NCBI GenBank assembly: GCA_934096735.1
Contig: CAKOMS010000033.1
Location: forward strand, 1-6,648
DNA from: an uncultured Bacilli bacterium
Lineage (GTDB): Bacteria > Bacillota_I > Bacilli_A > RF39 > UBA660
Length of the DNA stretch: 6,648 nucleotides
Direction: 5' to 3'
The translations under genes were made by a program, and so were the position numbers. Positions 5,853 to 6,648 of this stretch are shown in pieces (within the stretch, counting starts at the first letter, position 1; every line of letters starts with the position of its first letter). The notes below the pieces were generated by a model. That model made no database searches, was not told the origin of the DNA, and worked only from the letters and a program-made list of their open reading frames with translations.

Positions 5853-6570
5853 AAAAGGTAATATTTATGAAATAACATTGTCTAATAAAGAAAAAATAAC
5901 TTTGTATGATGATGTTATTTTAAAATATAATCTTTTAATTACTAAAGAAATTAAAGATAATGAACTAAATAATATTTTAAAAGATAATGATAAAATAAAA
6001 GCATATTTATCAGCAATAAAATATATAAGAGTTAAATTAAGAACTGAAGATGAAATAAAAAAGAAATTAAAAGATTATGATAAAGATACTATAAATTATG
6101 TTATAAATAGATTAAATAAAGAAAAATATTTAAATAATGATTTATATATTAAAGCATATATAAATGACAGTATTAATTTAAAATTTGAAGGTCCAAATAA
6201 AATATTATATGATTTAAAGAAAATGAAATTTAAAGAAGATGAAATAAATAATTATTTATTGAAAGTAGATAATGATATATGGATAAATAAAATTAGAAAA
6301 TATATAAAAAAGAAAATTGAAACAAATAAAAGTTTATCTAAAATATTTTTAGAAAAGAAAATAAAAGAAGATTTATTTAATAAAGGCTTTTATAAAGAAG
6401 ATATAGATAATACATTAAATGAATTTACTATAGAAGAAGATAAATCTATATACGAAAAAGAATATACAAAATTAAAAAATAAATTAAGTAAAAAATATTC
6501 TAACGAAGAACTAGAATATAGAATCAAAATTAGTTTATATAAGAAAGGATTTAATCAAAACAATGATTAA
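5827..6570 (+). CDS. recX: RecX-family regulator of RecA
   Basis: RecX binds RecA filaments and limits or modulates strand exchange. This protein of 247 residues (from ATG 5827) is Lys-rich and all-helical after a short beta N-terminus (GNIYEITL, then KITLYDDVILKYNLL at 23-37), as in longer Bacillota RecX. Tandem three-helix repeats follow: repeat 1 at about 58-114 (KYIRVKLRTEDEIKKKL, then NRLNKEKYLNNDLY), repeat 2 at about 120-146 with the typical GP (122-123), a third at about 170-200 and a partial fourth at about 225-242 (YKKGF). The frame is open back to GTG 5809 (253 residues), also inside nrnA. ATG 5827 is preferred because it aligns with the family start; neither has a clear binding site, so translation is probably coupled to nrnA, which it overlaps by 26 bases. 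An AAAAAAGGT at 5851-5859 has no good in-frame start after it (only ATT 5863 or TTG 5878). recA is not in the window. Confidence 0.85.
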   Translation: MKILCYKNKKGNIYEITLSNKEKITLYDDVILKYNLLITKEIKDNELNNILKDNDKIKAYLSAIKYIRVKLRTEDEIKKKLKDYDKDTINYVINRLNKEKYLNNDLYIKAYINDSINLKFEGPNKILYDLKKMKFKEDEINNYLLKVDNDIWINKIRKYIKKKIETNKSLSKIFLEKKIKEDLFNKGFYKEDIDNTLNEFTIEEDKSIYEKEYTKLKNKLSKKYSNEELEYRIKISLYKKGFNQNND

Positions 6571-6582
6571 ATTTTTTCCTAA

Positions 6583-6603
6583 ATTGAAATTTGAACCGCA
6601 CCA
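6583..6603 (-). repeat. Right copy of inverted 21-nt match
   Basis: Its reverse complement equals 49-69 except at two positions. It covers the upstream stem arm CCGCACC of the terminator (6596-6602) and the bases just before it, that is, the 3' untranslated end of the ackA-nrnA-recX transcript. It is either a base-pairing target of an RNA from 46-112 or one of a set of repeated intergenic sequences. Confidence 0.5.
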
Positions 6604-6620
6604 CTAGGGTGCGGCTTTTT
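6596..6620 (+). terminator. Intrinsic terminator of the ackA-nrnA-recX operon
   Basis: CCGCACC (6596-6602) and GGTGCGG (6608-6614) form a GC-rich 7-bp stem with a 5-nt loop, followed by C and T5 (6616-6620). This is the strongest hairpin in the window and ends the operon 25 bases after the recX stop. The same GGTGCGG also occurs at 50-56. Confidence 0.85.
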
Positions 6621-6628
6621 GATATAAT
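6620..6628 (+). promoter_or_regulatory. Extended -10 promoter of the next unit
   Basis: TGATATAAT, the same as at 1019-1027, overlaps the end of the terminator U-run. No good -35 is seen. The start would be near 6634, leaving only about 15 bases (GC-richer than the surroundings) in the window. AAAGGAG (6629-6635) looks like a ribosome binding site but would lie at or before the transcript start, and no start codon follows before the end. Confidence 0.5.
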
Positions 6629-6648
6629 AAAGGAGCCAATTCCCGGCA

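Noticed and set aside
5851..5875. AAAAAAGGT followed by ATG AAA TAA, as a separate start
   Set aside because: The ATG at 5867 is out of frame with recX and stops after two codons, so it is most likely chance, though it leaves the recX start uncertain.
5381..5878. Open frame of 165 codons on the - strand
   Set aside because: It lies almost wholly inside nrnA on the opposite strand, has no recognisable motif, and its Leu/Ser/Ile-rich translation is what the antisense of an AT-rich gene gives.
147..6570. Mollicute genetic code (TGA as Trp)
   Set aside because: Every Trp seen is TGG and no gene needs TGA read-through. No gene here stops with TGA, but seven stops are too few to mean much.

Overview
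The window is very AT-rich. It has tightly packed genes all on the + strand, short gaps, strong AAGGAG/GGTGAT-type ribosome binding sites and intrinsic terminators. Gene content (a ThiI without a rhodanese domain, a desulfurase-thiI pair, acetate kinase, an NrnA-type DHH protein, RecX) points to a low-GC Bacillota or a Mollicutes-related gut-type lineage. All tryptophans seen are TGG and no TGA is read through, so the standard code fits. The placement comes from recalled family features, not from a search.

Layout. Positions 1-146 are a regulatory region: a good promoter (12-39), a GC-rich patch (49-58), a perfect 16-bp A/T-only inverted repeat ending in U7 (72-111), and a second promoter (114-122). 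This feeds an ABC-like AAA ATPase of unknown role (147-1013). A promoter at 1019-1027 then drives a NifS/IscS-like protein (1060-2172), thiI (2191-3378) and a possible 57-codon small gene (3422-3595), closed by a terminator at 3579-3609. A promoter at 3642-3650 drives ackA (3686-4864), an nrnA-like DHH phosphoesterase (4869-5852) and recX (about 5827-6570), closed by a terminator at 6596-6620. A further promoter at 6620-6628 leads out of the window.

How the genes fit together. In Bacillota a dedicated cysteine desulfurase normally passes sulfur to ThiI for 4-thiouridine in tRNA. Here the partner keeps the PLP lysine, but glycine (Gly320) sits where the catalytic cysteine should be, and another active-site loop is also altered. 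Either the pair works in a different way or sulfur comes from elsewhere. AckA makes ATP from acetyl phosphate or a related acyl phosphate; its predicted acyl pocket is unusual. NrnA-like and RecX proteins serve nucleotide/RNA turnover and RecA control, and are probably in this operon for expression reasons.

The main candidates for something new are the cysteine-less desulfurase homologue beside thiI, the altered AckA pocket, and a possible short RNA near position 46-112. Its 5' part is complementary (19 of 21 positions) to the 3' end of the ackA-nrnA-recX transcript, including the upstream arm of that operon's terminator.
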